A program made the translations under genes and the position numbers. A model generated the notes under the pieces. It was not told the DNA's origin. It made no database searches and was given only the letters and a program-made list of their open reading frames with translations. Source: Lunatibacter sp038209145 (GTDB taxonomy: Bacteria; Bacteroidota; Bacteroidia; Cytophagales; Cyclobacteriaceae). From it: a DNA stretch of 10,927 bases. Where the stretch lies: contig JBBQXZ010000160.1 in assembly GCA_038209145.1 (NCBI GenBank), forward strand, positions 1-10,927, written 5' to 3'. This document shows, piece by piece, positions 1 through 6,539 of this stretch (the first letter of the stretch is position 1; the number at the start of each line of letters is the position of its first letter).

Positions 1-131
1 AAAACATGGACTTTTTGGAGATGATTGTTGTATATTCGTTAGATGTATCGGCCATTAAAGAAGGCCAATTAGACGAAACTATTAAATCCATTAATGTGAG
101 ACTCAAAAAAGCAGCGGCGGGGCAAGGGTAG
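1..131 (+). CDS. C-terminal end of an unrecognised protein (partial, open at the left edge)
   Basis: An open frame enters from the left edge (in frame from base 3) and ends at a TAG at 129-131. The visible part is 42 codons. An ATG at 6-8 is in frame, but the frame is still open upstream, so it need not be the start. The peptide has a short hydrophobic stretch (EMIVVYSLDVSAI) followed by an acidic/basic helix-like end (QLDETIKSINVRLKKAAAGQG). I do not recognise the family. It sits directly in front of the remnant of a RelE-type toxin gene, so it may be part of the same decayed locus, but nothing in the peptide proves that. It could also be a fragment of a dead gene. Confidence 0.35.
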   Translation, partial: NMDFLEMIVVYSLDVSAIKEGQLDETIKSINVRLKKAAAGQG

Positions 132-133
132 TC

Positions 134-254
134 ACCCACCAATACCTGGCCACCGAAACGGTCTACCTGCTTACCATTTTATGATAAGGGGTGAAAAGCC
201 GGCCTAAAACCCAATGAATTCAAAGAGATACTTGAAGACTTGGAACTGGGATAA
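134..254 (+). pseudogene. Degenerate 3' end of a RelE/ParE-family toxin gene
   Basis: Read forward, this stretch gives HQYLATETVYLLTI, then after a one-base shift near 179 YDKG, an in-frame stop (TGA at 192-194), and KAGLKPNEFKEILEDLELG ending at TAA (252-254). Joined, the pieces resemble the C-terminal third of a RelE/ParE-type ribonuclease or gyrase toxin: a last beta strand of the form VYLLTIYDK followed by a short helix rich in E, K and L. The frameshift and the stop make it non-functional, and no N-terminal part of a RelE fold is found in the 130 bases to its left. A hairpin terminator follows at once, which fits the end of a former toxin-antitoxin operon. Family assignment is by pattern recognition of a short piece. 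Confidence 0.6.
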
Positions 255-282
255 AAAACCCGGCAACTGTGCCGGTTTTTTT
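253..282 (+). terminator. Rho-independent terminator, probably bidirectional
   Basis: An A-run (253-258) is followed by CCGGC (260-264), the loop AACTGT, GCCGG (271-275) and a run of seven T (276-282). The GC stem is flanked by an A-tract and a T-tract, so it can terminate in both directions. It begins inside the stop codon of the RelE-like remnant and also lies just downstream of the leftward frame at 289-708. Confidence 0.8.
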
Positions 283-288
283 CACGAA

Positions 289-708
289 CTAACCCTGGGG
301 GGTTCGTCCTATATTCGCCGTATCAGGGGCTTTATTGCTAGGCTTAAGTTTATAAAAAAGAAATAAATGTCTTAGGGTTTCTCCCAATACAATCATTACT
401 AACCACATTTGTAATGATTCACTTTTAACATTGGAAAAATAAAATAGGAGACAAAAATATTCATCAATAAAAAAAAATCCAATTTTATCCTTTTTAAAAC
501 AATACTCATTTCTGGAAAAATTCCCAATTATAATATCAGTCCCTAGCAAAGTCAAGGATATTACCAAACTTGAAAACAAAGTTTAGTACAAATGACTAAT
601 TCCATCCTAATTGTCGCCAAAATCGGGACAGTTGATATTATAAAATAGTCCTACTATGAAAATAATCAAAACGTAAGATAAATAACTAATTATTCTCCTA
701 TTGATCAT
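289..708 (-). pseudogene. Possible broken gene for a small hydrophobic (membrane) protein
   Basis: On the minus strand an ATG at 708-706 opens 33 codons (MINRRIISYLSYVLIIFIVG onward) containing one strongly hydrophobic segment. They end at TAG (609-607). The same frame resumes, meets TAA (585-583), then runs for 96 more codons to 289 with at least one further hydrophobic segment (SSLVISLTLLGTDIIIG) and an aromatic-rich middle. If both stops are mutations, the original product would be about 139 residues with two to three membrane segments. Against this, the region is very AT-rich, where chance hydrophobic frames are common, and I recognise no family. It could be plain non-coding DNA. Confidence 0.25.
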
Positions 709-961
709 AACTATCTTGGGGTGAATGTGATAACTGATTTCAAAAATTGCTTATACAAATCAATCCCTCTTTTTATCGAATATGTGTCCTTTTGATCATC
801 TAATCCGGAAAGAACGTTTCGTCTCTTCGGAAAGCAATAAAGATAGTTTTTTTCTTTCAGTTGAGCAGGTTTCAGTTGAAAAAAAAAGGGCGTACATGCT
901 CCATTTTTGTAAGATGTCTTTCAAATAGAATTAACAGAAAACTTCGGGAAGATTGCGCTGC

Positions 962-1085
962 TTAACCGGCGAACCGCATCAGTATCCCAAGCGTCATTCC
1001 GGAGCCGTTTACCAGGTTGTAGGCGGCAACAGTTCTATTTCCTCCTGCCTGGCTCGGAGGGAATGGCGGACCGCCAACGCCAAGA
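962..1085 (-). other. GC-rich block with a perfect palindrome; possible fragment of an outer-membrane protein gene or a dispersed repeat
   Basis: The block is markedly richer in GC than its surroundings (38 of 60 bases in 1021-1080 are G or C). It contains the perfect palindrome GGCGGACCGCC at 1066-1076 and an imperfect hairpin with arms CCTCC (1041-1045) and GGAGG (1056-1060). On the minus strand a frame reads through the end of the antitoxin gene and finishes at 962 with a Gly/Pro-rich piece (GVGGPPFPPSQAGGNR) and VNGSGMTLGILMRFAG, which looks like the last strand of a beta-barrel protein. It occupies the place where a toxin gene would be expected after the antitoxin. Whether it is coding debris or an inserted repeat cannot be settled here. 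Confidence 0.35.
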
Positions 1086-1343
1086 CTAAAAGTTGAAGCG
1101 GTTTTTGATTTCCTCACGGACGGATTCATGGGACACGTACTGGCGGTTGTCCAACTGTTCCAGGCCCGCGTCGATGGCCGCCCGGTCATCCACATTTAAA
1201 CCTTCCCAAAAATCCTCATCGTCCTCAATGTTCAACAGTGATTTGACAGCGTTCAAAACACGCTCATCGTTGCTGTTGATGATTTCAGATATGATCCTGT
1301 ATTTTACGGCAATGTCCATTTGATTGTATTTTATCTGTTCCAT
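1086..1343 (-). CDS. Antitoxin-like protein of a type II toxin-antitoxin pair (no toxin alongside)
   Basis: This is an 85-residue acidic, helical protein. Its order is typical of small antitoxins common in Bacteroidetes: an N-terminal helix (MDIAVKYRIISEII), a short acidic linker, VLNAVKSLLN, then DFWEGLNVDDRAAIDAGLEQ, and a C-terminal toxin-binding part with VSHESVREEIKNRF. Related proteins usually precede a RelE/ParE toxin gene in the same orientation. Here the downstream side (962-1085) carries no such gene, so it is an orphan or its toxin was lost. The start is uncertain: ATG at 1343 gives 85 residues, while ATG at 1319 gives 77 and begins directly at the family-like MDIAVKYR. No Shine-Dalgarno sequence is seen, as is normal in this phylum. 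If expressed, it may neutralise a related toxin made elsewhere. Confidence 0.65.
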   Translation of the reverse strand: MEQIKYNQMDIAVKYRIISEIINSNDERVLNAVKSLLNIEDDEDFWEGLNVDDRAAIDAGLEQLDNRQYVSHESVREEIKNRFNF

Positions 1344-1436
1344 AAAGTTAACGGTTTTTCTGATTAATTAAGTTTCCCCTGTCTATACTAGATTGTATCT
1401 CCTAGACCCGAAAGCTATCTCTCTTTTTCTTTCATC

Positions 1437-1541
1437 GGCACAAGCATACCCCCGGCGGATGTGCTCAAAAGCATCGCCGACGCGCTGGAAGGATAAACCG
1501 ACTACCTGATGAGTGACAATGGGGCATTTCCTAATCTCTAA
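1437..1541 (+). pseudogene. Fragment of an XRE-family helix-turn-helix regulator with an internal stop
   Basis: Forward codons from 1437 read GTSIPPADVLKSIADALEG, then TAA at 1494-1496, then TDYLMSDNGAF and a second stop at 1539-1541. This matches the end of the helix-turn-helix domain of XRE/Cro-type regulators, where a Ser/Thr-x-Pro-Pro turn is followed by a helix of the form LxxIADALxVSTDYLM. The stop replaces one or two residues in the middle of the conserved motif. The recognition helices expected upstream are absent: the sequence before 1437 is a pyrimidine run with no matching frame. It is therefore a dead fragment. XRE proteins often act as antitoxins, which suits the neighbouring toxin-antitoxin remains, but a plain regulator is equally possible. 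Confidence 0.6.
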
Positions 1542-1844
1542 TTTGATTAGCCTCTCCCATAACTAAAAATAGTTTATCCGCATAGGAAATACAAATAAAT
1601 ACTTGCAGATTAATGAACAACGTTATAGTTGGTTTGGATGCTTATTACAAACCTCAGCCAGACAGTAGTCAATATTGCGGACTATTTCTTTACTAAGAAG
1701 TTCTTGAATAAGCCATTACAAATGGCATAAAAAGGAGTACGACGTCAAAGGAGGTATGGGGTAGAGGATTCTACACCCAGTCGGGGGCATTCCGGAGCCA
1801 ATTCACAGTGAAAAGCAGTATATTCGAAGGGAGGGAGTATAATC

Positions 1845-1878
1845 TCCTGTTTTTAGAAGATTATATTCAAAAACAGGA
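1845..1878. repeat. 10-bp perfect inverted repeat with 14-base loop
   Basis: TCCTGTTTTT (1845-1854) is exactly complementary to AAAAACAGGA (1869-1878). The outer bases AATC and TT can extend the stem with a bulge. The loop is 14 bases. Read forward there is no T-run after it, so it is not a classical terminator. It could be the end of a small mobile repeat or an operator-like site. Confidence 0.55.
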
Positions 1879-1885
1879 TTAAAAG

Positions 1886-1936
1886 TCCCCCAAAGTGGGG
1901 GTATTAGGGACAAAACATATCGGGTGGGGATTTAGG
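1886..1936. repeat. G-rich direct repeat with small CCCCC/GGGGG hairpin
   Basis: CCCCC (1887-1891), the loop AAAGT and GGGGG (1897-1901) form a hairpin. The right arm begins GTGGGGGTATTAGG (1895-1908), which recurs as GTGGGGATTTAGG (1924-1936), 29 bases further on. Similar C-run/G-run/TTAGG strings lie between genes in many Bacteroidetes (recollection, not checked), so this is probably a dispersed intergenic repeat. Confidence 0.45.
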
Positions 1937-2059
1937 TAGCAAACCGAAACACATCCATCCCAATCAAGCGAAGAATCACCAACCCCGGTTTTGTCGGAAA
2001 TGGAATGCCAACCCAACCTTCCCCGCTGCCAAACCAAAAGCTATAGATTCATCCCATAC

Positions 2060-2157
2060 CAAGGGTTTCACCCTTGTTTAATATGCCCTCTGTTCAGCCT
2101 ATATTTCCCACTTTGGGTTTGTTGAAATTATGGAAAGACTTTGGTAGGGTAAACCCT
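2060..2157. repeat. Three short GGG/CCC hairpins in a row (REP-like)
   Basis: Three small palindromes lie within 98 bases. They are CAAGGGT-TTC-ACCCTTG (2060-2076, 7-bp stem), CCCA-CTT-TGGG (2107-2117, 4-bp stem) and AGGGT-AA-ACCCT (2146-2157, 5-bp stem). The first, preceded by CATAC and followed by TTTAATATGCC, resembles the repetitive extragenic palindromes seen in Bacteroidetes genomes, which are often associated with REP-type tyrosine transposases. That link is recalled knowledge; no transposase is visible here. Confidence 0.45.
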
Positions 2158-2332
2158 TACGTGTTTTGGCACAATAAATATTTTGAAACCCAAAAAAAAC
2201 GCGCCAACAAACTATTAAAATTGGTAGAGATGTTCAAAAAGTATTTTTTATCTTGTCACCTTGCCATTGAATCTAAAGAAGTTCCTTTGAACTTTATTCA
2301 ATTTTAAATTTTATTATGATTCAAATTCTATT

Positions 2333-4558
2333 ATGAAAAATCCCTTTGGAAGAAATGAACAGGTAATTCCTTCTGTTAAAACAGGTTTGGGAACCTTTGG
2401 AGGGGTTTTTACACCTTCGATTTTGACTATTTTGGGGGTGATCATGTACCTCCGGTTTGGATGGGTGGTGGGAAATGTGGGCCTTATCGGCACTCTGCTT
2501 ATCGTCACCATAGCCTCTTCCATTACTTTTTTGACAGCATTGTCTGTAGCCGCTATTGCCACAGATCAAACGGTCAGAACGGGAGGCGCCTATTATATGG
2601 TCAGCAGGTCACTTGGCGTAGAGGCAGGTGGTGCCATTGGAATTCCCCTATTCATCGCACAGGCACTTTCGGTAGCACTCTATACCGTTGGATTTGCAGA
2701 AAGTGTAGTCAGTGTTTTTCCCACTTTGGATTTCAAGATGGTAGGTATAGTAACTACAATAGCAATAGCTACTTTGGCGATTATATCTGCAAAAGTAGCT
2801 ATTAAGGCCCAGTTTTTTATAATGTTTGGGATAGGACTTTCTTTGTTGTCATTTGTTTTAGGTGGTCCGATAGAGGAAACCAAGGTGGAAATGTGGGGGG
2901 CTGCAGACCGTCATTCTGAGGGATTTTGGGTGGTTTTTGCCGTATTTTTCCCGGCCGTAACGGGAATTATGGCTGGCATAAATATGTCCGGGGATCTTAA
3001 AAACCCTTCCAAATCCATCCCTAAAGGAACCTTCGCCGCCGTGGGGGTTGGATATGTGATTTACATGGTTTTACCAGTCCTTTTGGCTAATCGTGCCGAT
3101 GCGTTGACACTGATTGAAGATCCGATGATCATGCGCAAGATGGCCTATTGGGGAGATGCCATCTTAATAGGGGTTTGGGGAGCTACACTTTCCAGTGCTG
3201 TTGGGAGTATTTTGGGCGCCCCGCGGGTACTTCAGGCTTTGATCCGCGACAGGATTTTACCAAATTGGCTAGACTGGCTTGGTAGGGGTTCCGGTGATGA
3301 TGATTCTCCCAGGCTAGGAACGCTGTTTACATTGGGAATTGCTCTTATTGCTGTTTACCTCGGCAATTTAAATGTCATCGCACCTATATTGACCATGTTC
3401 TTCCTTACAACATACGGGGTTCTAAATGCGGCCGCAGGGATAGAAAAGTTTCTGGACAGTCCTTCTTTCCGGCCCCTATTCAAAGTTCATTGGCTATTTT
3501 CCCTTTTGGGTGCCATAGGATGTATAGCGGTCATGTTTCTGATCAATGCCTTGGCTACCGGATTGGCATTCGTATTTATAATATCGATCTTTTTATGGTT
3601 ACAAAGCCGGGAATTACAGACTGCATGGGGGGATGTCCGAAGAGGAATTTATATGGCTATGATCCGCACGGGCTTATTAAACCTAAACCGGAGAAAGGCC
3701 ACAAAGACTTGGAGACCCAGTCCTTTGGTACTTTCGGGAGCACCTACCAGCCGTTGGCACCTTATTGATTTTGCTACCTCAATAATACATCACCGGGGTA
3801 TTTTAACAGTTGCGACCGTGCTTACCAGTGATAATCTTGCTTCTGACAGGTTAAAGAAATTGGAACAGAATATCGAGGAATTTTTATTAAAAAGACAGAC
3901 CCGGGGTTTCGCCAGGGTAATTTCCGCATCGAACCCCTTTACGGGTTCTGTTGATTTTGTCAAAAACTATGGCTTTGGTTCATTGATCCCCAATACCATC
4001 ATCTTGGGGGATACCGAAAACCCGGACCATATGGAGAATTATTGTGAAATGATTTCACAATTTCATTTACTCAACAGGAATGTCGTCATCATTAAAGACG
4101 ACATAAACAAGGGGTATGGTGACCGGAAAAAAATCGATCTATGGTGGGGGGGGCTAAAAGCCAACAGTGGCCTGCTGCTGATTTTATCCTACCTGCTGTC
4201 CACCAGCAGGGCATGGTACGGGGCAGAGGTGACGGTAAAGATGATGGTTAAGGATGAAAAGGCCGGTATTGATGCCAAAAAGAATTTATCCGTCCTACTC
4301 CAAAAATTAAGGACCGGTGCAAAATTAGAGGTAATTGTTGCCAATGGTCGGACGATTGATGAAGTAATTTATGATTCCTCATCCAATGCTGATCTAATCT
4401 TTATGGGAATGGCTAAGCCGGATCAAAATTTTGTGAACTATTATAAAAAATTGCAGTCCTGGATCCAAAATTTGCCTACCACCATACTCGTACTCGCCGC
4501 AAAAGATATTTCCTTCGGTGAAGTGCTTTTGCAGCAGGATGTTTTTAGAAATGATTGA
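2333..4558 (+). CDS. Cation-chloride cotransporter family (SLC12-like) / APC-superfamily permease
   Basis: This 741-residue inner-membrane protein is probably a secondary transporter of cations with chloride, or of an amino acid. The N-terminus carries the family signature LGTFGGVFTPSILTILGVIM (about 19-38) followed by YLRFGWVVGNVG. RTGGAYYMVSRSLG lies at about 82-95, and the loop motif GINMSGDLKNPSKSIPKGT at 215-233. About twelve hydrophobic segments fill residues 20-425. The remaining 315 residues are soluble and match the SLC12 C-terminal domain: KIDLWWGG (600-607), then SGLLLILSYLLSTSRAWYG, and late ADLIFMGMAKP. Length and layout fit bacterial cation-chloride cotransporter homologues. The exact substrate cannot be read from sequence. 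The start at 2333 is a few residues before the conserved core; no Shine-Dalgarno is seen. The gene stands alone, convergent with the lipoprotein gene, after a long repeat-rich spacer. Confidence 0.9.
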   Translation: MKNPFGRNEQVIPSVKTGLGTFGGVFTPSILTILGVIMYLRFGWVVGNVGLIGTLLIVTIASSITFLTALSVAAIATDQTVRTGGAYYMVSRSLGVEAGGAIGIPLFIAQALSVALYTVGFAESVVSVFPTLDFKMVGIVTTIAIATLAIISAKVAIKAQFFIMFGIGLSLLSFVLGGPIEETKVEMWGAADRHSEGFWVVFAVFFPAVTGIMAGINMSGDLKNPSKSIPKGTFAAVGVGYVIYMVLPVLLANRADALTLIEDPMIMRKMAYWGDAILIGVWGATLSSAVGSILGAPRVLQALIRDRILPNWLDWLGRGSGDDDSPRLGTLFTLGIALIAVYLGNLNVIAPILTMFFLTTYGVLNAAAGIEKFLDSPSFRPLFKVHWLFSLLGAIGCIAVMFLINALATGLAFVFIISIFLWLQSRELQTAWGDVRRGIYMAMIRTGLLNLNRRKATKTWRPSPLVLSGAPTSRWHLIDFATSIIHHRGILTVATVLTSDNLASDRLKKLEQNIEEFLLKRQTRGFARVISASNPFTGSVDFVKNYGFGSLIPNTIILGDTENPDHMENYCEMISQFHLLNRNVVIIKDDINKGYGDRKKIDLWWGGLKANSGLLLILSYLLSTSRAWYGAEVTVKMMVKDEKAGIDAKKNLSVLLQKLRTGAKLEVIVANGRTIDEVIYDSSSNADLIFMGMAKPDQNFVNYYKKLQSWIQNLPTTILVLAAKDISFGEVLLQQDVFRND

Positions 4559-4561
4559 AGT

Positions 4562-4596
4562 CATTCATGTCATGACCTGAGGTAATGGCATGAATG
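4562..4596. repeat. Strong 12-bp stem-loop between convergent genes
   Basis: CATTCATGTCAT (4562-4573) pairs with ATGGCATGAATG (4585-4596) around an 11-base loop; one pair is a G-T wobble. It begins four bases after the transporter stop codon. No T-run follows, so it is at best an atypical terminator or an mRNA 3'-end stabiliser. The 8-bp palindrome GGTCGACC (4596-4603) abuts it. Confidence 0.6.
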
Positions 4597-4695
4597 GTCG
4601 ACCGTGTTTGATTAAATAGCAAGTTCAATAATTTTGAAAACCAACTTTTAGAAGTTTTGCCGTAATTCCGCAAAAACATAGAAATAACTGAACAA

Positions 4696-5901
4696 TCACT
4701 CCAATGCCTCATTAATCAGCCTGACCATCAGGTTATTTAGATATTCCACTTCGTATTCTCCCACAGTAGGTTCCAAATGGTCATTACCGATTCCGCTGTC
4801 ATTGGTGATGAATACATAGGTCCCATTGGTGCTGATGGCAAAAAAGCGCATTAGGAATTCGGTGTCTTTGTCAATACCACTAGCGGTGACAGGTATGATT
4901 TTTATACCCTTTGCTGCCGCAGCCTGAATCGATTTTTGAAGGCTCAAGAGGACATCAGAGCTGTAGTGAGGTGGGGCATCAAGCACCAAGAACAACAACC
5001 TTGCCTTTGCCATACCCGTCCATTGAAGTTCTCCCATTGCCTTTTCCAAAGCTGTGTGAACTGCCTCGGGGTAATCTCCCCCTCCTTCTGCTTTTTGATT
5101 TTTGATGAAATTCATAGTTATGTTTACATCAGAGGTGAATGGAGAAACCCTGGTAACATAATCATCACCCGCATCTTTGTAAAATACCGAACCCGTAATC
5201 AGTTGGAACTGTGGCTGATTATTTTTGACTTTTTGAAGGACATCCTTAAGTTCCACTTTTAGGAATTCCAGTTCGTCACCCATTGAACTTGTGGCATCTA
5301 CAATAAAAGCAATTTCTGCCCTTTGTGATAAAGGGGTATTTTCAGCATAGGTTATGCTGTTAACACCCTGTTCAAAAGAAAAAACATTGGCGTGGATTAG
5401 TCGACCGTTGTCAATATCAATTTGTAGGTATGAATTGTCAATTCTTTGGGCGGGGTTTTTAAAGGCCTCTCCCCAAAGTTCAGCTTTGCCATTATTGTCT
5501 GTTTTCGCTTTCCAGACTACCTCTCCGTTTGCCTTCAAAGCTACGCTTACATCTTGGTGAGGAACTCCATTTGTGTCTTTTAGTTCCACAGAATACCGTG
5601 AGATCAAATTGAACTTCCAATAATCAGGCATTTTGGAAAATTCCTGTTTTGCCAAAAGATCCTGCCAGTAAGACCAATTGTCCAAGTCGCTCCATTCCCC
5701 GGCAGTAATCAGACCGGGCTCAATGTTGCCATTTCCCTCTGCCGGATTCTGCGCTTCCCCTGATGCTAAATCTTTAGCGGTTCCATCAGAGGTTCCACTG
5801 GAAAAGGAACCGTCCATACCAGTCATATCTGAACTGCAGGCCAAGAAGAAAATGGAGAGAAGGGAAAGAAGTATAAAACTTCCCAAGTAATGATTTTTCA
5901 A
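4696..5901 (-). CDS. Lipoprotein with a von Willebrand factor A domain
   Basis: This 401-residue protein starts with a lipoprotein signal (hydrophobic residues 7-20, lipobox FLAC with the lipidated Cys at 22). A Ser/Gly/Asp-rich linker reaches about residue 60. A GEWSDLDNWSYW segment (68-79) leads into a beta-sandwich stretch (about 100-180, NGVPHQDVSVALKANGEVVW) resembling a carboxypeptidase-regulatory-like or Ig domain. The VWA domain covers about 195-400. Its metal-ion (MIDAS) site is visible as DATSS (202-206), with the acidic LVLDAP (305-310) in the position of the last Asp. GGGDYPEAV (273-281) is a marker of bacterial VWA proteins of this type. Such proteins bind partners through a divalent cation at the cell surface; the partner is unknown. 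It is a single gene with no Bat or MoxR neighbours, and no promoter could be fixed. Confidence 0.88.
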   Translation of the reverse strand: MKNHYLGSFILLSLLSIFFLACSSDMTGMDGSFSSGTSDGTAKDLASGEAQNPAEGNGNIEPGLITAGEWSDLDNWSYWQDLLAKQEFSKMPDYWKFNLISRYSVELKDTNGVPHQDVSVALKANGEVVWKAKTDNNGKAELWGEAFKNPAQRIDNSYLQIDIDNGRLIHANVFSFEQGVNSITYAENTPLSQRAEIAFIVDATSSMGDELEFLKVELKDVLQKVKNNQPQFQLITGSVFYKDAGDDYVTRVSPFTSDVNITMNFIKNQKAEGGGDYPEAVHTALEKAMGELQWTGMAKARLLFLVLDAPPHYSSDVLLSLQKSIQAAAAKGIKIIPVTASGIDKDTEFLMRFFAISTNGTYVFITNDSGIGNDHLEPTVGEYEVEYLNNLMVRLINEALE

Positions 5902-6539
5902 AGACTTGAAAATTAAATTGTTCGATATAATTTACCTATTGATGACGTAAGATTGTTTAGATATGTCCTACGATTCCAAAAAATAATTTTAAAATTTTTA
6001 TTTTTATTATTTCATTCCACAGGAATTGATGCTTGATTCGTCAGCATGACATGCAGGTAGTAATTTTTCCACTAGGGGAAATCCATGATATATCTTTAAT
6101 AGATAATGGTAAGCGATTTAGTGTCCAAGGATCACTTATTCCCTGCCCTTCTCATACCCTTTCGCCCCAAAAGCTCTTTATCAAAACAAAGACACTTTAG
6201 TAAGTACCCAGACCAACGTTCTCAAAGTTATTTCAGCTTATTTGCTGGAAATTCTAACTGTTCTTCCATTTGGAATCCATTAATTGAATGATAAAATTGT
6301 ATTTATGTCAATACGAAGATTACATATTATTGTATTCATTTTAGAACAATATTGATGTTAAATTGACCTCAATAGAAAACAATTGATGTGGCAAAAAATG
6401 AAATCTACCATTGGATCGAAAATACTTTGTGGAAGGCATGAATCCAATTTGACAGGGACTTCCTTTGGTAAAGGATAAATTTTCAACGAAAAAGGATCTT
6501 TAACTCCAATGAGTAGCCTAGTTGCCCAAAATTGATTCT
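5902..6539. other. AT-rich intergenic region without a supported gene
   Basis: The 638 bases separate two leftward genes, so the region should hold the promoter of the lipoprotein gene and the 3' end of the glycosidase message. I could not fix either a TTG/TAnnTTTG promoter or a hairpin with T-run. The only clear structure is the 11-base palindrome GCATGACATGC at 6044-6054, about 145 bases upstream of the lipoprotein start. Forward frame 6106-6291 and reverse frame 6358-6549 have no recognisable content, and the latter overlaps the end of the glycosidase gene. Confidence 0.5.

Larger units (their letters stand above)
1542..2332. other. Gene-free, repeat-rich intergenic region
   Basis: About 790 bases hold no frame I can support. 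What is visible is a set of inverted and direct repeats (1845-1878, 1886-1936 and 2060-2157, listed separately). A 77-codon forward frame at 2074-2307 starts on TTG inside one of the hairpins and shows no family features. A 27-codon frame at 1613-1696 is too short to judge. No clear Bacteroidetes promoter (TTG with TAnnTTTG) could be fixed ahead of the transporter gene. The nearest approach is TTG at 2287-2289 with TAAATTTT at 2305-2312, which has short spacing and one mismatch. Confidence 0.5.

Noticed and set aside
855..880. Direct repeat of TTTCAGTTGA
   Set aside because: Two 10-base copies 5 bases apart in low-complexity AT-rich DNA; no third copy and no CRISPR-like regular spacing.
1613..1696. 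27-codon forward frame beginning MNNVIVGLDAYYKP
   Set aside because: It is too short, has no recognisable motif and no neighbour that would explain it.
1748..1768. Perfect AAAGGAGG Shine-Dalgarno-like string followed by ATG
   Set aside because: The ATG is only one base away and its frame stops after two codons; genes in this phylum rarely use such sites.
2074..2307. 77-codon forward frame before the transporter gene
   Set aside because: It starts on TTG within a hairpin, shows no domain, signal peptide or family pattern, and lies in an AT-rich repeat region; a chance frame is more likely.
6106..6291. 61-codon forward frame in the gap between the lipoprotein and glycosidase genes
   Set aside because: No family features or hydrophobic pattern; base composition is like the surrounding spacer.
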